A stretch of DNA of 64,000 nucleotides from an uncultured Cytophagales bacterium (GCA_937136415.1 CAKZOK010000004.1:1-64000); one strand, 5' to 3'. Positions 1 to 8,152 are shown, numbered from the stretch's first letter. Translations and numbers: made by a program. The notes: generated by a model from the sequence alone, not told the origin.

Positions 1-539
1 TAACTTGCATAAAATTTTCCATATTGACCTGTAAAATCTTCGTGGTGCAAATGCAGCCAATCATATTCAGGTAATTTGTCTTGCATAATTTCATCATCAA
101 AAATAACATCATACGGAATTTCGGCATAGGTCAAAACGAGCGTTACGGCATCGTCCCAAGGCTGTTTGGATTTGGGAGAATAAACGGCAATTTTGGGGGC
201 AACTTCCAGCTTTACAATATCTTGATTTACATCAGCTTTTGCAATTTGATTACGAATTTGGTTGGCTTGTGCTTCGGATATAATCTCAAAACTCACTCCA
301 CGAAGGCGCATTTCTTCCTCAAAAACTCGTGAATAATCAAACATAAAGCTACCACCACGATAATTCAAGAGCCATTCGACAGTCATTTCTTGTTCCAAAA
401 CAGCAAAAGCAATTCCGTAGGCTTTTAAATGATTCTTTTGAGTTTCGTCCATCGCAATCATAATTTGATTGGCTTTTGCAAAATTAGAAATGCAGACAAA
501 AAATAAGAGAAATAAAGGTAGAATAAGATTTTTTTTCAT
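1..539 (-). CDS. Exported Bacteroidota protein usually named asparagine synthetase B (partial, 3' end off window)
   Basis: Open reading frame read from the complement, starting at ATG 539..537 and running off the left edge, so only about 179 N-terminal residues are seen. It opens with a signal peptide (MKKNLILPLFLLFF, cleavage near ANQ). It carries blocks I associate with a conserved Bacteroidota family: KNHLKAYGIAF, WLLNYRGGSFMFDY, APKIAVYSPKSKQPWDDAV, YDWLHLHHEDFTGQYGKFYAS. Databases often call this family asparagine synthetase B, but no N-terminal glutaminase Cys or ATP-pyrophosphatase motif is visible, and the protein is exported, so the enzymatic name is doubtful. It is transcribed leftwards, away from the rest of the window. 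Family recognition is from memory of the motifs; function is unknown. Confidence 0.75.
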   Translation of the reverse strand, partial: MKKNLILPLFLLFFVCISNFAKANQIMIAMDETQKNHLKAYGIAFAVLEQEMTVEWLLNYRGGSFMFDYSRVFEEEMRLRGVSFEIISEAQANQIRNQIAKADVNQDIVKLEVAPKIAVYSPKSKQPWDDAVTLVLTYAEIPYDVIFDDEIMQDKLPEYDWLHLHHEDFTGQYGKFYAS

Positions 540-566
540 AATTGGTTTTTATTGTTTTATTTAATT

Positions 567-644
567 AACCTCGTTGACGGTTGTATTATTTTTGTTAAGT
601 TTTAACTGTTTTTTTAACCGTCAACGAGGCTTTGCCGTCGTTGA
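567..644. repeat. Compound inverted repeat (14-bp arms plus a second overlapping hairpin)
   Basis: CCTCGTTGACGGTT at 569-582 is the perfect reverse complement of 616-629. The right arm is immediately reused in a second hairpin: TCAACGA (621-627) pairs with TCGTTGA (638-644) around GGC-TTT-GCC. The two alternative hairpins share one arm. There is no poly-T run, so it is not a normal terminator. It sits in the 5' region of the exported protein gene to the left. Confidence 0.6.
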
Positions 645-930
645 GGATTGAAAAGTCATTTTATTTTTACTCAAAAATACATTTACTCAAAATAAATATA
701 CTCATTTTTTTATATCTTAACGTTTTTAAAACTTAATTACTGGTTTAATCGTATCTAATTTGAAGGTTTTTTAAGAGATTTGGTGTGTTTTTCCTATTAG
801 TAAGTGTCAGTTGTCGAAGATAATCAGGTTATAAAAACTACCCAGTTATATTATATGGCTTGATGCAGATGAATTTTGTGCTTACTACACGACTTAGATT
901 GATATGTATAAAGAATTTTTACAAAAATAA
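645..930. other. Gene-free stretch with a possible decayed coding scrap
   Basis: No open frame of useful length. The only coding-like scrap is at about 832-891 on the plus strand, about 20 codons reading KLPSYIIWLDADEFCAYYTT and then a stop. It could be the tail of a lost gene but is too short to identify. TACTCAAAA-like units recur near 668-705 without clear function. Confidence 0.3.
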
Positions 931-958
931 AAAACAACTTCTTTGGAGTTGTTTTTTT
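931..958 (+). terminator. Hairpin terminator
   Basis: AAAACAACT (931-939) pairs with AGTTGTTTT (947-955), followed by further T residues. No complete gene precedes it on the plus strand, which fits the idea that a gene once ended here. Confidence 0.5.
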
Positions 959-1012
959 TATGTTTGATTAATAATTCATTTCTTTGTGTTGAATCAATTA
1001 ATCAAAACAATT

Positions 1013-1273
1013 ATGCAAGTTTCCGTAGAAGTGAGTGTTTATCCACTTACAGAAAATTATAAACCAACTGTTAAAGCATTTATCAAAAAAGTGTCTGAAA
1101 ACTCAACTCTAAAAATCAAAGTAAATGGTATCAGTACACAGATTTTTGGAGAATTGAATGAAATAATGCCAAGCCTAGAAAGTGCAATTCAATCTTGTTT
1201 CGAAACTCAAAAAGCGTCTGTGGTAGTCAAATTTTTAGGAACAGATTTGAGCGAATATGAATATAAAGGATAA
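1013..1273 (+). CDS. YkoF-type thiamine-binding-like protein
   Basis: A small cytoplasmic protein of 86 residues. The frame is open from a GTG at 986, but the ATG at 1013 gives MQVSVEVSVYPLTENY, the usual start of the YkoF/MTH1187-like ferredoxin-fold domain (PF01910), whose members bind thiamine or related hydroxymethylpyrimidines. Beta-alpha-beta spacing is plausible along the whole length, and the length is right for a single-domain member. It stands alone between a terminator-like hairpin upstream and a clear terminator just downstream, so it is probably monocistronic. Ligand identity is inference from the family; no thiamine gene or TPP riboswitch is nearby. Confidence 0.65.
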   Translation: MQVSVEVSVYPLTENYKPTVKAFIKKVSENSTLKIKVNGISTQIFGELNEIMPSLESAIQSCFETQKASVVVKFLGTDLSEYEYKG

Positions 1274-1276
1274 CAA

Positions 1277-1320
1277 AAAAAAGCCTTTGTTCAATTAAAG
1301 AACAGAGGCTTTTAATTTTT
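1277..1320. terminator. Bidirectional terminator between convergent genes
   Basis: AAAAGCCTTTGTTC and GAACAGAGGCTTTT form a stem with one mismatch, A-rich on the left and T-rich on the right. It sits between the plus-strand YkoF-like gene and the minus-strand LRR gene. Confidence 0.8.
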
Positions 1321-1338
1321 ATTTTAAAAAAAAAAATA

Positions 1339-2154
1339 TTAGAAAAATACAGTGCAATCAGGTTGCTTTTTTTGTAAAGAGTTAGCACCAGATTCGGTCA
1401 CTCGTGTGTTTTCACAATAAACAATGGAAAGCATACTTGCCTTGTTGAGAGGTGAAAGGTCTGATACTGATGTTTTTGCAAAAACTACTTCTCTTAGCTT
1501 TACTAGCTTAGAAAGAGGTGAAATACTAGAAACTTTGGTTTCGGAAAAAGTTAGTTCGCCCAAATTAGTAAGGTCTTTTAGAGGAGAAAGACTAGCCACT
1601 TTTGTACGAGCCATATAAAGAACTTCTAAAGATTTGACGTATTTTAATGGAAAAATATTATTAACAGGAGTGTTAGAAAAATCCAATACTCTAAGTTTAC
1701 GCATTCCACTAAGAGGAGCAAGATTCGAAACCCCTGTATTATAACAATCTAAACGCCTAAGCCCTATTATCGAACGCAAAGGTTCTAAATCAGTTATTCC
1801 TGTTCCAGAGCAATCTAATTCTTTCAACCCTGTAATACTTCTCAATGGATTGAGTGAAGTAATCCCTGCATTATCATCACACCAAAGAACTTTTAAGTTT
1901 TTGAGTTTGGCTAATGGAGTTAGTGTTGTTAGTCCACTTTTTTTACAATCTAATTTTTCAAGGACATAAATTTTTCTTAATTCGGCAGAAGAAGGAGAAG
2001 AACTGATACCTAATTTATTCATAAAAACATTTTTCCAGTTTTTATCTAATGAGTTCCACCAGCTTTTTGAAAGTTGAGCGTTGGCTTGTGCAGTCATAAA
2101 AAAACATACACCACAAAAAATGCTTATGCGAAGTAAAGAAAGCAGATTTTTCAT
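1339..2154 (-). CDS. Exported leucine-rich-repeat protein
   Basis: 271 residues. A signal peptide (residues 1 to about 26, ending AQANAQ) is followed by a short unique region and then about seven tandem LRRs of roughly 22-23 residues of the internalin type: LKxLxCxxTxIxxLxPL. Clear units begin LEKLDCKKSG, LKVLWCDDNAG, LKELDCSGTG, LRRLDCYNTG, LRVLDFSNTP and LEVLYMARTK. Several repeats place Cys at the variable position. The C-terminus (PDCTVFF) has no sorting domain or anchor, so the protein is probably periplasmic or surface-released. LRRs mediate protein binding; the partner is unknown. An antisense open frame at 1424-1618 is a shadow produced by repeat composition. Confidence 0.8.
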   Translation of the reverse strand: MKNLLSLLRISIFCGVCFFMTAQANAQLSKSWWNSLDKNWKNVFMNKLGISSSPSSAELRKIYVLEKLDCKKSGLTTLTPLAKLKNLKVLWCDDNAGITSLNPLRSITGLKELDCSGTGITDLEPLRSIIGLRRLDCYNTGVSNLAPLSGMRKLRVLDFSNTPVNNIFPLKYVKSLEVLYMARTKVASLSPLKDLTNLGELTFSETKVSSISPLSKLVKLREVVFAKTSVSDLSPLNKASMLSIVYCENTRVTESGANSLQKKQPDCTVFF

Positions 2155-2428
2155 AAATAATTATATTTTAAAATTCTTAAAAGAGTGAGTAAAGTTGTTA
2201 CATACAACTGAAAATAAATATGAAGATGAATAATAATAAATAATATGGATTGAAATGTCGATTAAATTATCTACTAAAATATTTAATTAAATTAATGCTA
2301 AATTTCATATATTTTTAACATTCAAAGACAAACTAAATATTGATTATCAACTATATTCTTAGTCTGCAATTATTATGCAAAAAGAGTTGAAGAATTTAAA
2401 ATGTAAAATGAATTAAAAAAATAGGCTG

Positions 2429-2995
2429 TCATTTTTTTATTATTTGTCGGTATTCTTTTTGCGTAAGACGATACTGAATGATGTCCAAATATGTATTTCC
2501 TTTCTTGAAATGTTCTTTTATTTGAGCTTCTTTTATCATTTTATTTTTTATCATTACTTTTCCAGACGAAGGATTATGTAAAAAATAAGAAGCTACAATT
2601 TTGTTGAGTTCTAGGGTTTCAAAAGCAAATTCTATAATTTTTTGGACAGCTTCACTCATCAAACCTATATTCCAAAAGGGCTCTGCAATCCAGTAACCAA
2701 GTTCTGCTTTATTGTGTTTTTGATTTATTTTTAGTCCAATTCCTCCTACAAAATGTAGGTCTTTATCCTCCTTTAATCGAATAGCAAAATTATATGTTTC
2801 TCCTGTTATTCGTCCTTGATGAGCCGAATTTATCCAAAAAATAGCATCTTTTTCAAAATAAGGAAAGGGCAAATTAATTACATTCTCCGAAATTTTTGGG
2901 TTTTGAGCATACCCAATAATCTTTGGCGTATCTTTATAGGAAAGAGAATTGAGAATTAATCTCTTAGTTTCTAATTGTATGTTTTGATGGTTCAT
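2429..2995 (-). CDS. GNAT acetyltransferase, RimJ/RimL type
   Basis: 188 residues matching the Acetyltransf_3 layout. It begins with the typical IQLETKRLILNSLSYKD strand, then the FVGGIGLKI strand, the AELGYWIAEPFWNIGLMSEAVQKIIEFAF region that binds the acetyl-CoA pyrophosphate, and LNKIVASYFLHNPSSGKVMIKN, the usual NxxSxxxxEK-like segment. The family acetylates N-terminal amines of ribosomal proteins or small molecules; the substrate cannot be told from sequence. It is 39 bp from the conserved hypothetical gene upstream on the same strand, so the two may be co-transcribed. Confidence 0.85.
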   Translation of the reverse strand: MNHQNIQLETKRLILNSLSYKDTPKIIGYAQNPKISENVINLPFPYFEKDAIFWINSAHQGRITGETYNFAIRLKEDKDLHFVGGIGLKINQKHNKAELGYWIAEPFWNIGLMSEAVQKIIEFAFETLELNKIVASYFLHNPSSGKVMIKNKMIKEAQIKEHFKKGNTYLDIIQYRLTQKEYRQIIKK

Positions 2996-3034
2996 ATAAA
3001 AAAGTAGTGGTGGTAAATTTAATTGTTTATCTCT

Positions 3035-3520
3035 CTAGTCTGTCCAAGTAGCTAAACATTTTTTGTCTTGCCAAAATTTCTCTAAAGTCATTTTAGGATT
3101 CAAAACTACTTTTATGGTCAATGGACTCAAACGAACGCTTATTTTGTGTGAAGCCTCTCCAAAAGAACCAATATCGACCACTTCATTTCCCAAAAGTTTT
3201 AAATCATTTCTAATCAAATAATCCAAAATAATAGGAACTTGCAAATCAACTCCCCCAGTAGCCTTTGCGTGTGGATTTTCTAATAATTTGGCTGTATGTA
3301 TCAATTCTTGCAAATCATTTGGGTTATTTTCAAAATGCAATTCATAACTTTTATAATAAATACTTTCTAGGGCATCTTCTTGAGAAACAAATTGGCTGTC
3401 AATAACATATCCTATTAACCAATTATCGCCATATTTTTTGTTCCATTCTCTTTGTCTTTTTTGTCTTTGTTTTGTGTTTCCTGCTTTTCCTATTTTTCGT
3501 TCTACAATATTCCAGCTCAT
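3035..3520 (-). CDS. Conserved hypothetical protein
   Basis: 161 residues, cytoplasmic, with no signal or membrane segment. The N-terminus is strongly basic (NTKQRQKRQREWNKKYG) and the rest contains distinctive, well-formed blocks: GYVIDSQFV, YYKSYELHFENNP, ATGGVDLQVPIILDYL, GNEVVDIGSFGEASHKISV, MTLEKFWQDKKCLATW. I believe this is a widely conserved family of unknown function, because the blocks look highly constrained, but I cannot name a domain. It lies between two GNAT acetyltransferase genes on the same strand, with a terminator hairpin between it and the upstream one. Confidence 0.7.
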   Translation of the reverse strand: MSWNIVERKIGKAGNTKQRQKRQREWNKKYGDNWLIGYVIDSQFVSQEDALESIYYKSYELHFENNPNDLQELIHTAKLLENPHAKATGGVDLQVPIILDYLIRNDLKLLGNEVVDIGSFGEASHKISVRLSPLTIKVVLNPKMTLEKFWQDKKCLATWTD

Positions 3521-3554
3521 AAAAAAAAATTAGTTTGAAAATTATTATATAACA

Positions 3555-3593
3555 AAAAACCACTCTCAAAATAAATAAGTTTCAAAAGTGGTT
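3555..3593 (-). terminator. Hairpin terminator downstream of the GNAT gene
   Basis: AAACCACT and AGTGGTTT form the stem, with A-rich and T-rich flanks, in the gap between the minus-strand gene at 3619-4056 and the next one at 3520. Confidence 0.6.
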
Positions 3594-3618
3594 TATTCAA
3601 AAAAAATAAAAGATTCAT

Positions 3619-4056
3619 TTATCCAATTTTTTTTTCAACTTTCATGTGAGCAATGCCAACTTCTACAAATTCTTTTCCTACTTTTATATAATCCAAACTT
3701 TCATAAAATCCCATAGCTGTCTGCCTAACATTTGCCTCAATGAGCTGATAATCTTTTGATTGTGCAAAATTTTCAGCAAATTCTAATAATTCTTTTCCAA
3801 TCCCTCGCCTTTGCCAATCTTCTGCCACCACTACTTGTCGCATTTTGAGTTTGCTTGGTGATAAGGGAACAAACATTGCCGAACCAATTATTTTATGATT
3901 TTCGTCATAGGCTGCAATATGATAACTATTATTTTCTAATTCTAATTCTTCGGACGAAAAACGCATTCCTAAAGGCTGACGCAAAACCAATTCTCTTAAA
4001 TGAACAGTATCCCAATAATCTTTTGAATTGTGTTCGATGACTTTATATTCTAACAT
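3619..4056 (-). CDS. GNAT acetyltransferase, YjcF/ElaA-like
   Basis: The frame extends to 4113, but the preceding 19 residues are hydrophobic and unlike the family. The internal ATG at 4056 (MLEYKVIEHNSKDYWDTVHLR) is the likely start, giving 145 residues. The acetyl-CoA binding motif A is clear: QVVVAEDWQRRGIGKELLEFA, with the RRGIG loop, followed by IEANVRQTAMGFYESLDYIKVG, the conserved Tyr-containing motif B region. The substrate is unknown. The long leader is not wholly excluded, since it would make a membrane-anchored form, but no such form is common in this family. Confidence 0.8.
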   Translation of the reverse strand: MLEYKVIEHNSKDYWDTVHLRELVLRQPLGMRFSSEELELENNSYHIAAYDENHKIIGSAMFVPLSPSKLKMRQVVVAEDWQRRGIGKELLEFAENFAQSKDYQLIEANVRQTAMGFYESLDYIKVGKEFVEVGIAHMKVEKKIG

Positions 4057-4254
4057 AAAAAATAAGGCAAAAATGAAAAATAGGTATAAAAAATCACTTT
4101 TAGATACAAGCATGTTTGAAGTTTTTTTTATTTCTTAGATAATAAAAATAAAATTACTTCTATTTGCTTGAATCAATATTTATGAAACAAGATATATTTT
4201 TTCTAGCAATTTTGTACAATGATTTGCTCATAAAACTAATTTTTCTCAAAATAG

Positions 4255-4287
4255 TTGCTATCTTTTTAGAGTAATTTAGTAGTTTTG
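4255..4287 (+). promoter_or_regulatory. Candidate sigma-A type promoter of frr
   Basis: TTG at 4255-4257 and TAGTTTTG at 4280-4287 match the Bacteroidota -33/-7 consensus (TTG and TAnnTTTG) with a 22-bp spacer. This predicts a start near 4294 and a leader of about 60 nt. Confidence 0.4.
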
Positions 4288-4354
4288 GTATTTAATTTAT
4301 TAAAATTATACTTTGGATTAAAATTATTCCAAATCATTCAAAACCATAGAAATT

Positions 4355-4912
4355 ATGCAAGAGGAAATTAATATGTATCTTGATGATGCAAAAGAACAAA
4401 TGGAAAAAGCCATCAAACACACCATTTCAGAGTTTAGTAAAATTCGTGCAGGAAAACCAACAGCTTCTATGTTTGATGGTGTTTTGGTAGATTATTATGG
4501 CTCTCAAACACCACTTGCTCAAGTAGCAAATATTTCTATTCCAGACGTAAAAACGGTTATGATTAAGCCTTGGGAAAAGAGTCTGGTTGCTGAGATTACT
4601 CGTGCAATTCGTGATAGTAATTTGGGTTTTAACCCAATGGGAGAAGCTGATTTGGTACGTATTAATGTGCCATCACTTTCGGGAGAACGTCGTCAGGAAC
4701 TTGTAAAACGTGCTAAAGCAGAAGCAGAAGAAGGAAAAATAGGAATCCGTAATGCTCGTAAAAGTACAAATAATGCCTTGCGTGCTATTGATGGCGCACC
4801 AGAAGATATGGTAAAAGGAGCTGAAAATAAAGTGCAGGCACTTACCGATGATTATACCAAAAAAATAGATGCTCTTTTGGAAGCCAAAGAAAAAGACATC
4901 ACAACAGTATAA
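4355..4912 (+). CDS. frr: Ribosome-recycling factor
   Basis: 185 residues, exactly the usual RRF length. Acts in the cytoplasm with EF-G to split the 70S post-termination complex. Family signatures are all present: EFSKIRAGKPTASMFDGVLVDYYGS near the N-terminus, TPLAQVANISIPDVKTVMIKPWEKS, LGFNPMGEADLVRINVPSLSGERRQELVKRAKAEAEEGKIGIRNARK and a C-terminal DDYTKKIDALLEAKEKDI helix. It is monocistronic here: promoter-like elements upstream, a strong hairpin directly downstream. In many bacteria it follows pyrH/tsf; that linkage is absent. Confidence 0.97.
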   Translation: MQEEINMYLDDAKEQMEKAIKHTISEFSKIRAGKPTASMFDGVLVDYYGSQTPLAQVANISIPDVKTVMIKPWEKSLVAEITRAIRDSNLGFNPMGEADLVRINVPSLSGERRQELVKRAKAEAEEGKIGIRNARKSTNNALRAIDGAPEDMVKGAENKVQALTDDYTKKIDALLEAKEKDITTV

Positions 4913-4946
4913 GGAATATTTTATAATCAAAAATCTTACTTATCAC

Positions 4947-4985
4947 AAAAAAGTCTTTTCTAATTTTTTTTAGAAAAGACTTTTT
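4947..4985. terminator. Bidirectional terminator between frr and the lipoprotein gene
   Basis: AAAAAGTCTTTTCTA pairs with TAGAAAAGACTTTTT across a T-rich loop. The genes converge here (plus-strand frr, minus-strand 5001-5630). Confidence 0.85.
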
Positions 4986-5000
4986 AGGATAAAAAAATAT

Positions 5001-5630
5001 TTATTCCAACTCAGCAGTAGCAATAAAAACATTATCATATAATGTTTGATATTTCATCAATTCTTGTCCCATAATTTGTTTTTCATTTTCATCTAAAATT
5101 AGAGCAAAAGTTTCATTGCCTTTTATTAATGAACCAATACTAAAAAACTCACGAACGGTAGGTTTTCCAGTATTTTCATCTAATTGTCCAACAAATTTGC
5201 TATACATCAATTTTGTGTCTTTTCCAGACAAAATGGTATAATAAAGTGTCCAAGAATCCATATTAGAAGTAAGTTCAGATTTTATCAAAACAGTTTCTTT
5301 ATTATAAAAGTTTTTGACTTTGTAAGCTGTTTTTTCTAATTCTGTATCAGCATTTTTAATAGAAAAATTAGAAATATCATTATTTATTTCCATAATTTTC
5401 TCATTAATGAGTGCTATTTCAGCTTTATATTTATCTAATTCTGAATTATTTTCAACTACTGTTTGTTCCAAATCAGTAGTTTGAACTGTTTTTTCAATTT
5501 CTTGTGCTTGCAAATTGGTCGTTTTTTCAGTATTTTCTTTCTGATTTTCTTTTTTATCAGAAGAGTTACAAGAAAATAAAAATAGACCAAGAAATATGCT
5601 GAAAGATAAAAATATTGAGTTATATTTCAT
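5001..5630 (-). CDS. Putative lipoprotein of unknown function
   Basis: The frame opens at 5759, but the ATG at 5630 gives a clean lipoprotein signal: MKYNSIFLSFSIFLGLFLFSC, with Cys21 as the lipidation site, followed by NSSDKKENQ. The mature protein (about 189 residues) has a Lys/Glu/Thr-rich linker, a predicted helical segment around residues 65-110 (ELDKYKAEIALINEKIMEINND) and a beta-rich C-terminus containing SWTLYYTILSGKDTKLMYSKFVGQL. No domain is recognised. It would sit on the inner leaflet of the outer membrane or be surface-displayed. It is divergent from the DUF1801 gene with about 120 bp between starts. Confidence 0.7.
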   Translation of the reverse strand: MKYNSIFLSFSIFLGLFLFSCNSSDKKENQKENTEKTTNLQAQEIEKTVQTTDLEQTVVENNSELDKYKAEIALINEKIMEINNDISNFSIKNADTELEKTAYKVKNFYNKETVLIKSELTSNMDSWTLYYTILSGKDTKLMYSKFVGQLDENTGKPTVREFFSIGSLIKGNETFALILDENEKQIMGQELMKYQTLYDNVFIATAELE

Positions 5631-5752
5631 TTTAAAATGTTTTTTTAATGAATGTACAAAATTTAAAAATACACACACTTTGTAGTAGTTGTCTTTTTTC
5701 GAACAAATAAAGATAGTAATTTTTATTAAAATCATTCTCAATTTATTTAAAA

Positions 5753-6175
5753 ATGTCAAAATCTGAAGCTGTAAGTGAGTATATTTACAAAAAGGAAAAA
5801 TATAAAAATGAGCTTTTTTATTTGCGCAAACTTATTTTTGAGCAATTACCAAATGTAAAAGAATCTATAAAATGGAAAATGCCTTTTTATAATTATCAAT
5901 CTAAACCTCTAATTTATCTTAATTCTAATAAAAATAATTTAATTATTGGTTTTATGGACGGAGCAAAATTAGAAGATAATAAAAATATTTTTGCTCAAAA
6001 ATCTCTTTCTCTAAAACGGATTCGTCATATTTATTTTCCTTCAATATTAGATGAGTATGATATAGAAAATGTATCAGAAGAAGAAATTGAGCTTCAAGAT
6101 GAAAAGCTCAAATTGTTTGAAGAGAATTTTTACCAAATGCTTCGAAAGGCAGCTATTTTTATAGAAAATAAGTAA
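5753..6175 (+). CDS. DUF1801 domain protein
   Basis: 140 residues, cytoplasmic. Shows the DUF1801 (YdhG-like, PF08818) pattern: an N-terminal helix pair, LRKLIFEQLPNVKESIKWKMPFYNY with the conserved IKW-x-MPFY block, LIYLNSNKNNLIIGFMDGAKL, then the C-terminal KRIRHIYFPS region. The biochemical role of the family is not established; related proteins occur with metal-handling or iron-chaperone (frataxin-like fold) annotations. No operon partner is visible. Confidence 0.8.
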   Translation: MSKSEAVSEYIYKKEKYKNELFYLRKLIFEQLPNVKESIKWKMPFYNYQSKPLIYLNSNKNNLIIGFMDGAKLEDNKNIFAQKSLSLKRIRHIYFPSILDEYDIENVSEEEIELQDEKLKLFEENFYQMLRKAAIFIENK

Positions 6176-6395
6176 AAAAATGAAAAGTATTTTTGCTTGT
6201 AGTCGCAATAAAAAGATGCAAAATTAAAATAATAAGGGTTAAAATAATAAACTAACCTAAAATTAGTTCTGTTAATAAACCTTTCGCTCAAAATTTGTAT
6301 TATTAGAAGTAGGAAATTTTTTTTTATAAAAATTGAAAATAAAGTAAGAAAATGTTTTATATAAATATGGTTATTAAATTTAAAGCAGCAAAATT

Positions 6396-6983
6396 ATGTT
6401 AATGAAAATATTACTTATTTGGGCAGTAATTACTGGAGCTACTTATCTTGTTAGTGCCATTGCTTCGGAAGTCAAACAGTGGGCTACTCGCCGTGCTTTG
6501 CGTCATGTAAGTCCAAAAGAAATTGCTCAACTAATAAAAGAAAATCAAGGAAAAATCACGGCACAAGAGCTACATCAGCGCACAGCTATCCCTTATTGGG
6601 TTGCACAGCTTGTCTTGACAGAGCTTACAGAACAAGAATTATTAGAAGAAAAACATGAAAAAAATAGCTTTGGAAGGCGTATCAAACAGTTTACTCTTTC
6701 TAGTTTTCCTCTTCAACAAAATCTTCGTTTTCAGTTACAAGGACTAACTTCTACTACACAGCTAAAAGAAAAGCAACTTTTGTCTGATGCCGATGTGATT
6801 CGTCATGCCGTAGATGCAAATGGAGATATTACTACTACTCGTCTTTGTTTGAAAGCCAATGTAACCATAGAAGAAGCTGCTAAAAAACTAGACCAGTTGC
6901 ATACAAAAGGTGTTTTTGATATACAAACAAGTGATGAAGGTGGTTTTTTTTATACACTTAATGATAAAAGTTTGATAAAATAA
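6396..6983 (+). CDS. Membrane-anchored protein with winged-helix-like domains
   Basis: 195 residues; ATG 6396, or possibly ATG 6402 two codons later. Residues 3-24 form one membrane segment (ILLIWAVITGATYLVSAIA). Two helix-turn-helix-like segments follow: SPKEIAQLIKENQGKITAQELHQRTAIPYWVAQLVLTELTEQELL (about residues 39-83) and DADVIRHAVDANGDITTTRLCLKANVTIEEAAKKLDQLHTKGVF (about 131-175). They look like tandem duplicated winged helices, the second ending in a wing-like FDIQTSDEGGFFYTL. This could be a membrane-tethered DNA- or protein-binding factor. I do not recognise a named family. Confidence 0.65.
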   Translation: MLMKILLIWAVITGATYLVSAIASEVKQWATRRALRHVSPKEIAQLIKENQGKITAQELHQRTAIPYWVAQLVLTELTEQELLEEKHEKNSFGRRIKQFTLSSFPLQQNLRFQLQGLTSTTQLKEKQLLSDADVIRHAVDANGDITTTRLCLKANVTIEEAAKKLDQLHTKGVFDIQTSDEGGFFYTLNDKSLIK

Positions 6984-7193
6984 TTTTAATGATTCATTTT
7001 TTAATCAAAATTATTTAAGAGAGCTTCTTTTGTAATTAAATTTAACTTATTTTTTTTTCTAAAAATAACACAACCTTTGCAAGTATTTTAGCGTAGCTAG
7101 AAAATAGATACAATCTATTCCTATAATAACACTATAAATTATTTCTATGAAATAAAATTGATTTACCACACTTACTAATTTATAATCAAATAC

Positions 7194-7586
7194 ATGAACC
7201 CACCTATTTTTTACATAGAAGGAAAAAAATATATCCCAGAAGTGCGTTTTGATGCTACAAAAGGACTTTTAAAGTTTTCAGGACAATGTTATCATGAATA
7301 TACAGAAGAGTTTTTTGCTCCTATTTATAATTGGGTAACTGAATATTTGAAAGAACCTGCCCGTACAATTATTTTAGAGTTCAAAATGCAATATTACAAC
7401 ACTGTCTGTTCTCGTTGTTTTTTAGAGTTTTTAGAGATATTTGAAGATTATATGCTCAATCAAGGAGGAAAAGTTACAGTAAACTGGTACTTTGAGTCAA
7501 AAGACTTTGATATGATGGAATCTGGCGAAGATTATCAAGATGACTTGGAGCTAGATATTAATATTATTTCTTATGTAGATTTGTAA
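7194..7586 (+). CDS. SiaC-family regulatory phosphoprotein (DUF1987)
   Basis: 130 residues, cytoplasmic. Matches DUF1987/SiaC (PF09345): N-terminal YIEGKKYIPEVRFDATKGLLKFSGQCYHE, a helix (FFAPIYNWVTEYLKE), the LEFKMQYYNTVCSRCFLEFLEIFE segment, and a C-terminal strand VTVNWYFES with an acidic DYQDDLELD stretch. In Pseudomonas aeruginosa SiaC is phosphorylated on a Thr in the equivalent of the YNT motif (Thr70 here) by SiaB, dephosphorylated by the PP2C SiaA, and unphosphorylated SiaC activates the diguanylate cyclase SiaD. Kinase and cyclase are absent nearby. A SpoIIE/PP2C protein at 51806 is a possible but unlinked phosphatase. Confidence 0.85.
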   Translation: MNPPIFYIEGKKYIPEVRFDATKGLLKFSGQCYHEYTEEFFAPIYNWVTEYLKEPARTIILEFKMQYYNTVCSRCFLEFLEIFEDYMLNQGGKVTVNWYFESKDFDMMESGEDYQDDLELDINIISYVDL

Positions 7587-7709
7587 TTTTATTAGAGTCA
7601 ATATTTTTTTGGTCTGAACATTTTCGTTTATTAATAGTTTAAAGAGTAGTCATGTGCATTAAACGTGACAATTTTTTGCTATTAATCATTTTTTAAACTT
7701 ATTATTTTT

Positions 7710-7925
7710 ATGAAAAAAACAGTCGGAATCGCCGTGCTAGTTGTTGGTATTTTATTGGCAGCTTTTGGTTTCTATCAAAATGAAGCCTCTTCAAAAACTC
7801 TTTTGCAAATTGGAAAAGCAGAGATTAGTACCGAAAAAAACAACCCGATGTCTAACCCTCTCATTATTGGGGGAGGTGTAGTTGCCTTGATTGGTGTGGT
7901 TGTAGTTGTTGTTGCTAAGAAGTAA
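7710..7925 (+). CDS. Small two-TM membrane protein, DUF3185-like
   Basis: 71 residues. Two membrane helices (about residues 5-22, VGIAVLVVGILLAAFGFY; and 50-67, PLIIGGGVVALIGVVVVVVA) flank a short polar loop. The N-terminal GIxLLVxGxxL pattern resembles DUF3185 family proteins, which have no known function. The length fits. It is followed at once by a terminator and has its own upstream gap, so it is probably transcribed alone. Confidence 0.65.
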   Translation: MKKTVGIAVLVVGILLAAFGFYQNEASSKTLLQIGKAEISTEKNNPMSNPLIIGGGVVALIGVVVVVVAKK

Positions 7926-7951
7926 TGATATTATTCGTTAATAAAAAATAT

Positions 7952-7989
7952 AAAAAGTCTAATTTTTTTGGTGAAAATTAGACTTTTTT
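7952..7989. terminator. Hairpin terminator
   Basis: AAAAAGTCTAATTTTT pairs with AAAATTAGACTTTTTT. Downstream of the small membrane protein gene. Confidence 0.8.
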
Positions 7990-8152
7990 CTTGATTTTAT
8001 AATTATTCTAATCTTATTTAGTATTTTTAGTATTAAATTTTGATAGAAATAGAATGGATAGGTGTAATTTTTGTAAATTTACATATCACTAATACTCTCC
8101 AATTTCTTTAATAAAAAAATAAAATAAGTAATAAAGCATATAAAAAAATACT

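Noticed and set aside
1-539. Asparagine synthetase activity for the left-edge protein
   Set aside because: The product is exported and no glutaminase or ATP-pyrophosphatase motif is visible; the name is inherited from database labels.
1424-1618. Antisense frame inside the LRR gene
   Set aside because: It arises from the repeated composition of the LRR codons and has no start context or similarity.
5631-5759. 43-residue N-terminal extension of the lipoprotein frame at 5001
   Set aside because: It precedes a perfect lipoprotein signal that must be at the N-terminus.
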